This document shows positions 52,123 through 59,239 of a stretch of DNA of 64,000 nucleotides, piece after piece (position 1 is the stretch's first letter; every line of letters starts with the position of its first letter). The stretch lies in NCBI GenBank assembly GCA_005223075.1, contig NJBO01000012.1, forward strand, positions 1 to 64,000, read 5' to 3'. Below the pieces are notes generated by a model. It was not told the origin of the DNA. It searched no databases and was given only the letters and a program-made list of their open reading frames with translations. Source of the stretch: a candidate division TA06 bacterium B3_TA06 (GTDB lineage: Bacteria; Hydrothermota; Tepidihabitantia; B3-TA06). The translations under genes were made by a program, and so were the position numbers.

Positions 52123-52150
52123 ATTATAGTAATTTCTGCCCCTGCGTCAA
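52123..52150 (-). promoter_or_regulatory. cus-like operon promoter
   Basis: Minus strand: TTGACG (52150-52145), 16-bp spacer, perfect TATAAT (52128-52123). The leader holds an imperfect inverted repeat ATTCCCAT-acaa-ATGG-ta-GGAAT (plus strand 52088-52110), a candidate metal-regulator site. No regulator gene adjoins. Confidence 0.7.
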
Positions 52151-52280
52151 GGGCATATCTACGCCAGAGAATTTTATCTTACACTTTATGGATGGATCCC
52201 TTCCATGTGTTATTAAGGCGAAAACAGAATTATCGTTTGGGGGCCCAGCGGAGTCACGGAGTGACTCCGTGAGGTGCAAG

Positions 52281-52352
52281 AGCCGACGAGTGGATTCGAA
52301 CCACTGGCCTACGCGTTACGAAAGCGTTGCTCTACAACTGAGCTACGTCGGC
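52281..52352 (-). tRNA. tRNA-Thr (anticodon CGU), possibly degenerate
   Basis: Cloverleaf on the minus strand: acceptor GCCGACG/CGTCGGC, D stem GCTC/GAGC, anticodon loop TTCGTAA, T arm AGTGG-TTCGAAT-CCACT, discriminator T, no encoded CCA. Two oddities: the D loop AGTTGTA has only one G where two are near-universal, and the anticodon stem has a T-C mismatch at its base next to the loop (ACGCT/CGCGT). Codon ACG can also be read by a UGU tRNA, so decay would be tolerated. A hairpin (CACGGAG-TCA-CTCCGTG) follows the 3' end. Confidence 0.8.
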
Positions 52353-52368
52353 ATGCCTCTGTCGCCCA

Positions 52369-52474
52369 CATGTGCTTGCGCAGATTGACGTTGGATACCT
52401 TCTCTTCAAGCAACTTCAATGCTTGTTCACGTGTAATCATAGCTTAAGAATAGGGAAAATGGAAGCCAAGTCAA
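52369..52474 (-). repeat. Copy of the HD-gene promoter and 5' end
   Basis: 75 bp (52369-52443) are identical to 45914-45988, and the match continues to 52474 with three mismatches. It carries the promoter (TTGACT 52474-52469, TATTCT 52452-52447), the ATG (52440) and about 24 codons ([20 protein letters not shown]...). The reading frame then runs into tRNA-Thr and stops inside it at GCG-TAG. The copied promoter points at the tRNA and is the only promoter seen for it. Confidence 0.85.
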
Positions 52475-52523
52475 CGGCATCTTAGTGGAGACTCGCCAAT
52501 AAAAAGGATGTCTTTGCCCAGCT

Positions 52524-53015
52524 TCAGGGAGAGGGAAGTTCCGGGATCCTAAGCGTATCCCCTTTCTTGACCCCGTGGGCACCGAACCAGCCTTCCTCCA
52601 TCTCGATCGCATATCGAAACGGCCTGAACGGCATGTGCATGGTGGTGGTATCAAAGGGCTGCATCTGGCGGATGCCCACAATCTCGCCGGCGGAGTTTAT
52701 AAAAGCGATACAGAGTGGTATCTTGGTGTTCTTCATCCAGAAGGGATAGATAGCTTCCTGAGAAAAAACAAAAAGCATGCCGCTGTTAGGCAAAAGTGAA
52801 TCCCGGAACATCAAGCCGCGACGACGGGTATCTTCATCATCGGCCACCTCCAGGGTCACCTTGGTTCCTCCCACCATCATCTCCACCTGCTTCGGTTTAT
52901 CCGGGGTCTCCTGGTTTGGAGCAGATTTCGCCTTACATCCACAAGGTCCAACAACTCCCAGCATTCCGATCACCGCACTCAGCACCGCCCCGGAAAGCCA
53001 GCCTTGAGGTAGCAA
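52524..53015 (-). CDS. DUF192 lipoprotein
   Basis: About 163 aa. The start is uncertain: the frame is open far upstream inside the preceding gene, and a TTG at 53015 after AGGGG gives a sensible lipoprotein signal (AVLSAVIGMLGVVGPCGC). The domain matches DUF192: KVTLEVADDEDTRRRGLMFR, 'SGMLFVFSQEAIYPFWMKNT', 'IPLCIAFINSAGEIVGI', 'YAIEMEEGWFGAHGVKKGD'. The family is widespread, small and of unknown biochemical role. It lies 22 bp after the zinc-ribbon gene, in a PTS-ribbon-DUF192 operon. Confidence 0.82.
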   Translation of the reverse strand: MLPQGWLSGAVLSAVIGMLGVVGPCGCKAKSAPNQETPDKPKQVEMMVGGTKVTLEVADDEDTRRRGLMFRDSLLPNSGMLFVFSQEAIYPFWMKNTKIPLCIAFINSAGEIVGIRQMQPFDTTTMHMPFRPFRYAIEMEEGWFGAHGVKKGDTLRIPELPSP

Positions 53016-53037
53016 GAAACCCCTGCCTGCCTGTACC

Positions 53038-53388
53038 TTAATCCCAGTATATAAAGCGTCCGCAGTTCGGACAGTTGTGGACTGCCCTACGCTGACCTGA
53101 AAGCTCTGTTGGAACCTTGCTGAAGCACCCGCCACAAAAGCCATTCACAACAGGGACAATCGCCCAATCATTGTAGCGACTGATTATGCGCTGATACATC
53201 TGGTAAAGTGCAGGGTTGATCCGCTCCAGAAGCTTCTTGCGCTTCTTTAAGAGCATCTGGACAGGGTCTTCGGCGGTTGTTTGGAAACCAATCTTCTGGA
53301 ACTCGCGTCTCATCTCGGTGTTACGCCAATCCTTGATCATATAATCCAGATGCTGCAGCTCTAGGAGGGACTTGAGTTCATCAGACAT
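53038..53388 (-). CDS. Small C4 zinc-ribbon protein
   Basis: 116 aa. A helical, charged N-terminal part (LQHLDYMIKDWRN, 'LLKKRKKLLERINPALYQMY') is followed by a zinc ribbon with two CxxC pairs: GFCGGCFSKVP and NCPNCGRFIYW. It resembles the C-terminal half of COG1579-type 'coiled-coil plus zinc ribbon' proteins but with a short coiled coil. Function unknown; nucleic-acid contact is possible. Start and upstream stop overlap by one base, so it is translationally coupled to the PTS IIA gene. Confidence 0.75.
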   Translation of the reverse strand: MSDELKSLLELQHLDYMIKDWRNTEMRREFQKIGFQTTAEDPVQMLLKKRKKLLERINPALYQMYQRIISRYNDWAIVPVVNGFCGGCFSKVPTELSGQRRAVHNCPNCGRFIYWD

Positions 53389-53843
53389 CAGAGCTCCCCT
53401 TCGATCTCTTTAACAAGGGCTATAAACTCCTCAGGTGTTTGCGGTTTTTCGTAACGTTTGCGCTTGAGGAGTTCCTGGCAAACGACCGCAACCCTGCCCA
53501 GGGTTATAAGGTACTGATTACCTGGATCCTGGGGAGGTGCAACTATCAGGAAGAATAGATGCACAGGTTTCTTGTCGATAGCGTTAAACTCCACCCCGGC
53601 ATCAGAACGCCCCACTACAACCTCTAACTTGTCTGCAACCAAAGAACGTCCGTGCGGGATTGCAACGCCCTTGCCGATTCCTGTGGAACCGAGATCCTCC
53701 CGCTTGAGTAACGTTGAGACAAGAAGGTCTGAATCTTTGTCCTTGCGGATGCAGCCCACCAGCTCCCGCAACACATCCTTCTTCTTCCGCCCCGAAAGGC
53801 TGAGGCTTATACACTCCGGTTTGAGCAGATTGTAGAGATTCAC
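53388..53843 (-). CDS. PTS IIA (PtsN/fructose-type) domain protein
   Basis: 151 aa from the GTG at 53843, chosen for TAAAGGAGG four bases upstream; an in-frame TTG at 53867 lies near the -10 box. The IIA fold has the phosphorylatable His in GVAIPHGRS, with 'REDLGSTGIGKGVAI' before it and 'VHLFFLIVAPPQDPGNQYLI' after. Such proteins are phosphoryl carriers. With no sugar permease genes here, a regulatory PtsN-like role is more likely than transport. Confidence 0.85.
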   Translation of the reverse strand: MNLYNLLKPECISLSLSGRKKKDVLRELVGCIRKDKDSDLLVSTLLKREDLGSTGIGKGVAIPHGRSLVADKLEVVVGRSDAGVEFNAIDKKPVHLFFLIVAPPQDPGNQYLITLGRVAVVCQELLKRKRYEKPQTPEEFIALVKEIEGEL

Positions 53844-53869
53844 CGAACCTCCTTTAAGACATCGCAATT

Positions 53870-53897
53870 AACATAAGGCTATTTTGACCTCTGTCAA
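53870..53897 (-). promoter_or_regulatory. Promoter of the PTS IIA operon
   Basis: Minus strand: TTGACA (53897-53892), 16-bp spacer, TATGTT (53875-53870). The -35 box overlaps the end of rsfS. Confidence 0.6.
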
Positions 53898-54244
53898 GTC
53901 TTTTGAGTAAAATTAACATCCTTCGCATCACCCCACAATTGCTCAAGTTCATAAAATGAACGCGTCTTGGGAAGGAAAAGATGGACTATCACCTCAACGA
54001 AATCCAAAAGAATCCAATCCCCTCCACCCAGCCCCTCAATATGATGCAAACCCCAATCCTTTTTGCTCTTCAGACGCAACTCCTCTGCGAGGGTTCGGTT
54101 GTGGACGCTTGAGGAAGCCGTGGCAAAAACGAAAAAATCCGTAACATCCGAAAGCCTACGAACATCAAGGATGCGGACATCCTCCGCCTTCTTCTCAACA
54201 AGCAGTCTTGCGACCTTCTTGACAAAAGCGCCGCTTAATTTCAC
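53894..54244 (-). CDS. rsfS: Ribosomal silencing factor RsfS
   Basis: 116 aa, usual size. It binds ribosomal protein L14 and blocks subunit joining under starvation. Motifs: VEKKAEDVRILDVRRLSDVT, DFFVFATASSSVHNRTLAEE, 'HHIEGLGGGDWILLDFVEVI', and VHLFLPKTRSFYELEQLW. It overlaps the LytR_C gene by four bases and is the last gene of the ribosomal cluster transcript. Confidence 0.92.
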   Translation of the reverse strand: MKLSGAFVKKVARLLVEKKAEDVRILDVRRLSDVTDFFVFATASSSVHNRTLAEELRLKSKKDWGLHHIEGLGGGDWILLDFVEVIVHLFLPKTRSFYELEQLWGDAKDVNFTQKT

Positions 54245-54663
54245 TGGATGGTCTCCACGGTATCCGGGAGATACTTCCCGTAATCCTCGCCGATGATAAG
54301 CGTTACCGAGACAGGGGAAAGTGAGTCAAGTAACTGGGTTACATCAGTTTCATCAAGCCTGAGTGTGCGCGCCAGCAGCCGGGCATTTGTGTTCGTGGGA
54401 CTGCGACGCTCCACGATTATTGTCTGAGGAAAGTGGCCCTTAGCGTCCCCTATACCCAGGATATCGTATCCCTTGCCACGCAGATAAGCCCTGGCGCGTC
54501 GGGCAACACCGGCCTCACCACACCCATTGAGTATCTCGACACGAACAGACCCCACGACCTGTGGCCTCGCAACCCTTTCCCCCTTAGTTAAAAGGTAGTA
54601 TGCAATAGAAGCCGCTGCTCCCACAACAAGGAGCACAAGGACTACGAGGATGAACTTTTTGAT
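54241..54663 (-). CDS. LytR_C-domain membrane protein, non-canonical start
   Basis: About 140 aa. One N-terminal membrane helix (FILVVLVLLVVGAAASIAYY), then a LytR C-terminal domain: 'VRVEILNGCGEAGVARRARA', YLRGKGYDILGIGDA, and 'TNTNARLLARTLRLDETDVT'. The frame overlaps glmU and has no ATG, GTG or TTG near the helix. The best placed codon is ATC at 54663 after AAAGGGG; CTG is another choice. It may be translated from a rare AUC start or by coupling or frameshift from glmU. LytR_C proteins act in cell envelope assembly. Neighbour rsfS often sits beside such a gene. Confidence 0.65.
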   Translation of the reverse strand: MKKFILVVLVLLVVGAAASIAYYLLTKGERVARPQVVGSVRVEILNGCGEAGVARRARAYLRGKGYDILGIGDAKGHFPQTIIVERRSPTNTNARLLARTLRLDETDVTQLLDSLSPVSVTLIIGEDYGKYLPDTVETIQ

Positions 54664-55595
54664 CGCAACCCCTTTATACAGCTGTTGCCTTCTATCACTG
54701 TATCTTCCAAGGTAACGAAAGGACCTACGCGAGATCCAGAACCGATACGTGTAGACCCTCTGAGTACTGTTCTGCCGTTCACCTGGGCCCCAGCGGCCAA
54801 CTCGACCTCGCTGTCTGCAAACACCATAAGGGGATTCTGTATCCTGGCCCCTGCGCGTCGCCAACGAGAAAGAAGCCGGCGGCGAAAAATATCCTCCACC
54901 CGCTTGAGTGCCGCGGGATCGTTGACACCCATCAGTTCGCTGCTGTCCTCTATCTTAAGAGCCTCCACACGCATTTCCACCTCAACAAGCATGGCGACCA
55001 CATCTGTCAAGTAATACTCACCCGTGGCAGGGCTGGGCTCAACACGTTCGAGCATATCAAACAAAAGGTTTGACTCGAAGATATATGTACCGGAGTTAAT
55101 CTCACGGATCGCTCGCTGGGCCGAAGATGCATCCTTATCCTCCACGATCCGGCGGACGGTGCCATCGCCGTTACGCACTATACGTCCGTATCCTGAGGGA
55201 TCAGGAAACTCTGTGGAGAGCAAGGTAGCTGCTGCTCCGCGCGACTGATGCGACGCTATCATGTCAGAGAGGGTTCCCGAACGGAGAAGTGGAACGTCCC
55301 CGCATAGAACCATAACCCTGCGGGTCGTGACTTCATCTCGACAACGTCTAACCGCATCTGCCGTACCCAAAGCCTCGGGCTGAATGATATAACGGATGCC
55401 CTCGTCACTAAGTTCCTGACTGATCACCTCGTGTCCCTTCGGATCCACCACCACAAGCAGATGCTCCGGAGAAAAACGCTGCACCGTTAGCAGGATATGT
55501 GAAATCATGGGCCGCCCAAGCAAGGGACGCATCACCTTAGGGGTAGCCCCCCTCATCCGCTTACCACTACCAGCAGCCAGGATGATGAATGTCAC
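54642..55595 (-). CDS. glmU: GlmU-like UDP-GlcNAc pyrophosphorylase with shortened C-terminus
   Basis: 317 aa; bifunctional GlmU has ~450. The uridyltransferase half is complete: LAAGSGKRMRGATPKVMRPL, QPEALGTADAVRRC, VMVLCGDVPLL, GYGRIVRNGDG, EINSGTYIF, and GEYYLTDVV. It forms UDP-GlcNAc from GlcNAc-1-P and UTP. Only two or three left-handed-helix turns follow (NPLMVFADSEVELAAGAQVN, TRIGSGSRVGPFVTL) before the frame ends in SKSSSS. The acetyltransferase half is missing, so a separate acetyltransferase is needed, or the protein is a related sugar nucleotidyltransferase. Confidence 0.82.
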   Translation of the reverse strand: MTFIILAAGSGKRMRGATPKVMRPLLGRPMISHILLTVQRFSPEHLLVVVDPKGHEVISQELSDEGIRYIIQPEALGTADAVRRCRDEVTTRRVMVLCGDVPLLRSGTLSDMIASHQSRGAAATLLSTEFPDPSGYGRIVRNGDGTVRRIVEDKDASSAQRAIREINSGTYIFESNLLFDMLERVEPSPATGEYYLTDVVAMLVEVEMRVEALKIEDSSELMGVNDPAALKRVEDIFRRRLLSRWRRAGARIQNPLMVFADSEVELAAGAQVNGRTVLRGSTRIGSGSRVGPFVTLEDTVIEGNSCIKGLRSKSSSS

Positions 55596-55939
55596 GTCTT
55601 CTCCAGCGGACTGTTATCGGAATCCACCTTGATAATAAGAGGGGTTATGCTCTCAGAAACCTCAAGGTATACAAACGCCATCACTATCAATCTATCACCT
55701 ATCTCGCCAAGCCTTGCGGCTCCGCCTTTTAACCAACACGCGCCCTCTTCCTCCTCCTCGATAAGGTATGTTTCAAACCGTTTGCCATTGGCGAGATTAA
55801 CGACCAAGACCCGCTCGCCAGCAGCAAGACCCGCTTCTTTTATGAGGGCTCTTGAAAGTCCCAAGCTCCCTTCATATTCGAGATTCTTCCCGGTCACTCG
55901 AACCGGATACAGCTTGACTTGAAGAAACGCTCGCAGCAC
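55592..55939 (-). CDS. panD: Aspartate 1-decarboxylase
   Basis: 115 aa. Makes beta-alanine from aspartate for pantothenate and CoA. It is a pyruvoyl enzyme made by self-cleavage between Gly and Ser in YEGS (res ~23-26). Other expected pieces: MLRAFLQVKLYPVRVT with Lys9, NLANGKRFETYLI with the Arg and Tyr, and GAARLGEIGDRLIVMAFV. It overlaps glmU by four bases and starts just before the L17 stop region. Placement after rplQ is unusual but clear. Confidence 0.9.
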   Translation of the reverse strand: MLRAFLQVKLYPVRVTGKNLEYEGSLGLSRALIKEAGLAAGERVLVVNLANGKRFETYLIEEEEEGACWLKGGAARLGEIGDRLIVMAFVYLEVSESITPLIIKVDSDNSPLEKT

Positions 55940-56482
55940 CTATCCAGACTTCTGTTTGGAGGTTGGCTTCTTCTTCGCTGCGGCGGGCTTGCGCTCCTTG
56001 CCGGCTTCTTTCTTAGGAGATTTCGCTTTGGCTTTAGGTTTGGCCTTCGACTTACCGATTTCCCTTGCCGGCGATTTCGCAGCGGTCTTCGTTGCTTGCT
56101 TGGTCTTCTTCGCTTTCTTGGTCTCTCCCTTTACGGCCATCTCAAGAACAGCCATCTGGGCCCCGTCCCCAGGTCGTGATCCCAGCATAAAGATCCGTGT
56201 GAAACCGCTCGCGCGGTCCTCAAAACGCGGAGATATCTCGCCGAAGAGGCGGGCTACCAGTTCGTGATCGCCAAGATGTACGTAAGCGTATCGTCGTGCT
56301 GCAAGATCATCGCGGCGGCTTCGGCTCACCAGCCTTTCGGCTAATCGCTGAGCAGCCTTGGCCTTAGTCAGGGTGGTTTTGATGCTCTCGTAAAGAAACA
56401 ACGAACGCACAAGCGATTGCACCAACGCTTTCCGATGCGCACGCGGACGCCCAAGTTTTGAGAGATCTTTCCTATGCCTCAT
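55940..56482 (-). CDS. rplQ: 50S ribosomal protein L17 with Lys/Ala-rich tail
   Basis: 180 aa from the ATG at 56482, where the protein normally begins (MRHRKDLSKLGRPRAHRKAL). The core (to ~res 118) has LVRSLFLYESIKTTLTKAKA, VHLGDHELVARLFGEISPRF and SGFTRIFMLGSRPGDGAQMA. A roughly 60-residue tail of Lys, Ala and Pro follows (TKQATKTAAKSPA ... KPAAAKKKPTSK), not found in compact L17s. It probably contacts rRNA or is disordered. It overlaps the end of rpoA by 11 bases, as is usual for rpoA-rplQ. Confidence 0.95.
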   Translation of the reverse strand: MRHRKDLSKLGRPRAHRKALVQSLVRSLFLYESIKTTLTKAKAAQRLAERLVSRSRRDDLAARRYAYVHLGDHELVARLFGEISPRFEDRASGFTRIFMLGSRPGDGAQMAVLEMAVKGETKKAKKTKQATKTAAKSPAREIGKSKAKPKAKAKSPKKEAGKERKPAAAKKKPTSKQKSG

Positions 56483-57470
56483 CTTTGTTACCCTCTTTTG
56501 TCTCCTCCTCGGTTGGCTGCTTGGCAAACTCGGCACCAATGCCCTTCAACCGAGAGCGCAACGTGGAGAAGGAACGAGGCTTTATATCACCCCACTCTTT
56601 AATCTCTTCCTCGGTATAACCAACGAGCTCAGCAACCGTCTTTATGCCGTGATCTGCCAAGGCCTTCTTAACCGTCTGTGGCACATCCAAAGACTCCACC
56701 AACACCTCGTTCCAGGTGGATTCTTCTGCCTCCCCGGACTCAGCCAAACTAGCCTGAGGGTCAATAATCTTAGAAAGGGCCTCGACATGACTCCTAAGGA
56801 GCTCCGCTGTTTGAACAAGTGTCTCCTCAGGGGTAACACTGCCGTCGGTGGCGACCTCAAAGACTACCTGCTCGTAGTCGGTCCGCTCTCCGTAGCGCAC
56901 ATTGGCTACGTCAATCTTCACCTGACGAACAGGCGAGTAGAAGGCATCGAGGAAGATCGTCCCGGATGGCTCAGCGGGCGAACGCTTCTTCACCAACTCC
57001 TGACTTTCATAACCCCTCCCACGCTCAACCTTTATCTCCATGTGAACTGGACGGTCTTTTGCGCTAAGGGTAAGGATTGGAGTATCGGTGTTTACAAGTT
57101 CCAGGTTTGGGGGCAACTCGAGGTCTGCCCCGGTGTATTCTCGGGGTTCTGCTGCATGCAGACGGGCGTATTCAAAATCTACACCTTCGAGCTTGAAGCG
57201 CAGTTTCTTCACGTTCAGAACGATCAATGGCACGTCCTCCAGCACCCCGTCGATACTGGAGAACTCATGAATAACCCCATCTATTCGCAGTTGCGTAGGC
57301 GCCGCACCCTCAACCGAGGAAAGCATCGCACGGCGCAGTACCGTCCCCATTGTCCAACCCCACCCACGCGCCAACGGACTCAAAGTAAAACGACCGAAGG
57401 TATCGGTGAGCGTCTCCCGGTCCACCGCAACCGCTTCGGCAATCTTTATGAATCTAGTTCGCTCAGACAC
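56472..57470 (-). CDS. rpoA: RNA polymerase alpha subunit
   Basis: 332 aa from the GTG at 57470, preceded by GGAGGGG; an ATG at 57482 overlapping the rpsD stop is the alternative. N-terminal domain: RFTLSPLARGWGWTMGTVLR and RRAMLSSVEGAAPTQLRIDG for dimer and beta contacts. C-terminal domain: 'ESLDVPQTVKKALADHGIKT', 'VAELVGYTEEEIKEWGDIKP', 'SFSTLRSRLKGIG' with two helix-hairpin-helix motifs that bind UP elements and activators. The tail is acidic. Part of the alpha operon. Confidence 0.96.
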   Translation of the reverse strand: MSERTRFIKIAEAVAVDRETLTDTFGRFTLSPLARGWGWTMGTVLRRAMLSSVEGAAPTQLRIDGVIHEFSSIDGVLEDVPLIVLNVKKLRFKLEGVDFEYARLHAAEPREYTGADLELPPNLELVNTDTPILTLSAKDRPVHMEIKVERGRGYESQELVKKRSPAEPSGTIFLDAFYSPVRQVKIDVANVRYGERTDYEQVVFEVATDGSVTPEETLVQTAELLRSHVEALSKIIDPQASLAESGEAEESTWNEVLVESLDVPQTVKKALADHGIKTVAELVGYTEEEIKEWGDIKPRSFSTLRSRLKGIGAEFAKQPTEEETKEGNKDEA

Positions 57471-57481
57471 TAACCCCTCCA

Positions 57482-58096
57482 TTACTTGGAGTAGAGCCCA
57501 ACGACGAGCTGGGTATTAATCGGGATATCGGCTACATCCTCAGCCGCCGGAAGACGCTCAATCTGCGCCTTCTTGCCGCCACTGTCAGCAGAAAGCCAGG
57601 GGACTAACTTCGTTGTATCAACAAGCTCGGCACGTTCCTGCGCAGAAGCCCCCTCCGGCTTACGCAGTTCTATCTGATCCGCTGCCTTCACAAGATAGGA
57701 AGTGATATCCACCTTGTGTCCAGAAACGGCTATATGCCCGTGACGAACCATCTGCCTGGCCTGTGGACGACTCTGAGCCCAACCGATCCGGTAGACAACG
57801 TTATCCAACCTGCGTTCCAGGAGCAGCAAAAGCCCAATAGCCGGATTGCCACGTTTCGCCGCCATCTTGAAGAAACGGCGGAACTGGCCCTCGAACATCC
57901 CATACATAAGACGCAGTTTCTGTTTCTCCTTAAGCTGAAGGGCGTAAGCCGAGGCGCGCCTGCTGTAGCGCGATCTCTCCTTTGCACCACGACGAGAAAG
58001 AGCGCACTTCTCAGACAGACAACGCTCGCCCTTCAGAAAGAGCTTCTCGCCCTCACGGCGGCACCTCTTGCAGGATGGTGATAGATCTCGAGCCAT
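57482..58096 (-). CDS. rpsD: 30S ribosomal protein S4, zinc-binding form
   Basis: 204 aa. Primary 16S rRNA binder that starts 30S assembly. N-terminal zinc site with four Cys (CKRC at 9-12, then C26 and C31 in ERCLSEKC), the C+ form. S4 RNA-binding domain: RRLDNVVYRIGWAQSRPQAR, QMVRHGHIAVSGHKVDI. Ends LVVGLYSK. It follows rpsK and leads into rpoA by a TAATG overlap. Confidence 0.96.
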   Translation of the reverse strand: MARDLSPSCKRCRREGEKLFLKGERCLSEKCALSRRGAKERSRYSRRASAYALQLKEKQKLRLMYGMFEGQFRRFFKMAAKRGNPAIGLLLLLERRLDNVVYRIGWAQSRPQARQMVRHGHIAVSGHKVDITSYLVKAADQIELRKPEGASAQERAELVDTTKLVPWLSADSGGKKAQIERLPAAEDVADIPINTQLVVGLYSK

Positions 58097-58104
58097 AGCC
58101 CCTC

Positions 58105-58491
58105 CTAGATTCGCCGCTGTTTAGGTGGCCTGCAACCGTTGTGAGGGATAGGGGTTGTATCCACGATCTTGGTGATCTGCAGCCCTGCGTTTTGAATGGA
58201 GCGAATAGCAGCCTCACGACCGGGTCCCGGACCCTTAACATAAACCTCAACCTTCTTGAGACCCCGCGAAGCAGCATCACGTGCGGCTGATTCCGTTGCC
58301 TGCTGGGCTGCAAAAGGTGTGCCTTTCTTGGCTCCCTTAAAACCTATACATCCGCCTGAAGTCCAAACGAGGATATTGCCCTCAAAATCGCCGATCGAGA
58401 CTATCGTGTTATTGAAGGTTGCAGATATCTTAACGATTCCCACCTCGGGAAATCGCTTCTTCTTGCGACGAGCTCTCTTTCTGGCCAACAA
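58105..58491 (-). CDS. rpsK: 30S ribosomal protein S11
   Basis: 128 aa. Platform protein of the 30S subunit near the mRNA exit. TTG start after AGGAGG (two adjacent TTGs). Motifs: '[20 protein letters not shown]', '[20 protein letters not shown]', [20 protein letters not shown], and the conserved end [16 protein letters not shown]. Confidence 0.96.
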   Translation of the reverse strand: MLARKRARRKKKRFPEVGIVKISATFNNTIVSIGDFEGNILVWTSGGCIGFKGAKKGTPFAAQQATESAARDAASRGLKKVEVYVKGPGPGREAAIRSIQNAGLQITKIVDTTPIPHNGCRPPKQRRI

Positions 58492-58496
58492 TCCTC

Positions 58497-58874
58497 CTAG
58501 GCTTTCTTCTTCTTAAGCACACCGCTTGTTTTCTTAGGACCCTTGCGGGTGCGGGCATTCGTATGCGTGCGCTGTCCTCGAACCGGTAGACCCATCTTGT
58601 GGCGAGTACCTCTATAGCAGTTGATCTCCACTAAACGCTTGATATCAGCTGCCACCTCCACACGAAGGCTACCCTCAATCTTGTAGTTCTCTTCAATCTC
58701 CTTACGAATCAGGGTTAACTCCTTCTCATCCAGATCCTTGGCCTTCTTGCGTGGATCAACGCCGGTCCTTGCAAGGATCTTTTTAGAAGTAGAAAGTCCG
58801 ATACCGTAGATATAGGGCAGGGCGTATGCAATCGCCTTGCCAGAAGGCAGATCCACACCAGCAATCCTTGCCAT
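58497..58874 (-). CDS. rpsM: 30S ribosomal protein S13
   Basis: 125 aa. Head protein that contacts the P-site tRNA and bridges to L5. '[20 protein letters not shown]', [45 protein letters not shown] tail. It follows rpmJ by nine bases and precedes rpsK by five. Confidence 0.96.
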   Translation of the reverse strand: MARIAGVDLPSGKAIAYALPYIYGIGLSTSKKILARTGVDPRKKAKDLDEKELTLIRKEIEENYKIEGSLRVEVAADIKRLVEINCYRGTRHKMGLPVRGQRTHTNARTRKGPKKTSGVLKKKKA

Positions 58875-58882
58875 CCGGGCTC

Positions 58883-58999
58883 CTAACCCTGCCTCTGTTT
58901 GTGTTTAGGGTTGCGCTTGCAGATCACAAACACCCTTCCATGGCGCTTGACGATCTTGCAGTGCATACACCTTTTCTTTACAGACGATTTAACTTTCAT
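58883..58999 (-). CDS. rpmJ: 50S ribosomal protein L36, zinc-binding form
   Basis: 38 aa, in the gap between infA and rps[39 protein letters not shown]. The zinc ligands CMHC, a third Cys and a His are all present. The ATG follows GGAG-TTTTTGGT. Standard position in the alpha operon. Confidence 0.95.
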   Translation of the reverse strand: MKVKSSVKKRCMHCKIVKRHGRVFVICKRNPKHKQRQG

Positions 59000-59020
59000 A
59001 CCAAAAACTCCTTCCAGCAT

Positions 59021-59239
59021 TTACTTAAACCTGTAAACAATCCGGCCACGGGTAAGATCGTAGGGCGAAAGCTCCACGAGCACCCGATCGCCCGGAAGGA
59101 TCTTGATGTAGTGCATACGCATCTTGCCTGAAAGATGCGCCAGCACCCTGAAACCGTTATCCAACTCCACCCTGAAGGTCGCGTTTGGCAACGCTTCTAC
59201 AACCGATCCTTCGGTTTGAATCAAATCCTTTTTAGACAT
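59021..59239 (-). CDS. infA: Translation initiation factor IF-1
   Basis: 72 aa. OB-fold protein that blocks the ribosomal A site during initiation. [40 protein letters not shown] and [15 protein letters not shown] match the family end to end. The start overlaps the last codons of map. Confidence 0.96.
   Translation of the reverse strand: MSKKDLIQTEGSVVEALPNATFRVELDNGFRVLAHLSGKMRMHYIKILPGDRVLVELSPYDLTRGRIVYRFK

Noticed and set aside
56649-57473. 274-codon plus-strand frame opposite rpoA
   Set aside because: Shadow of a universally conserved gene.
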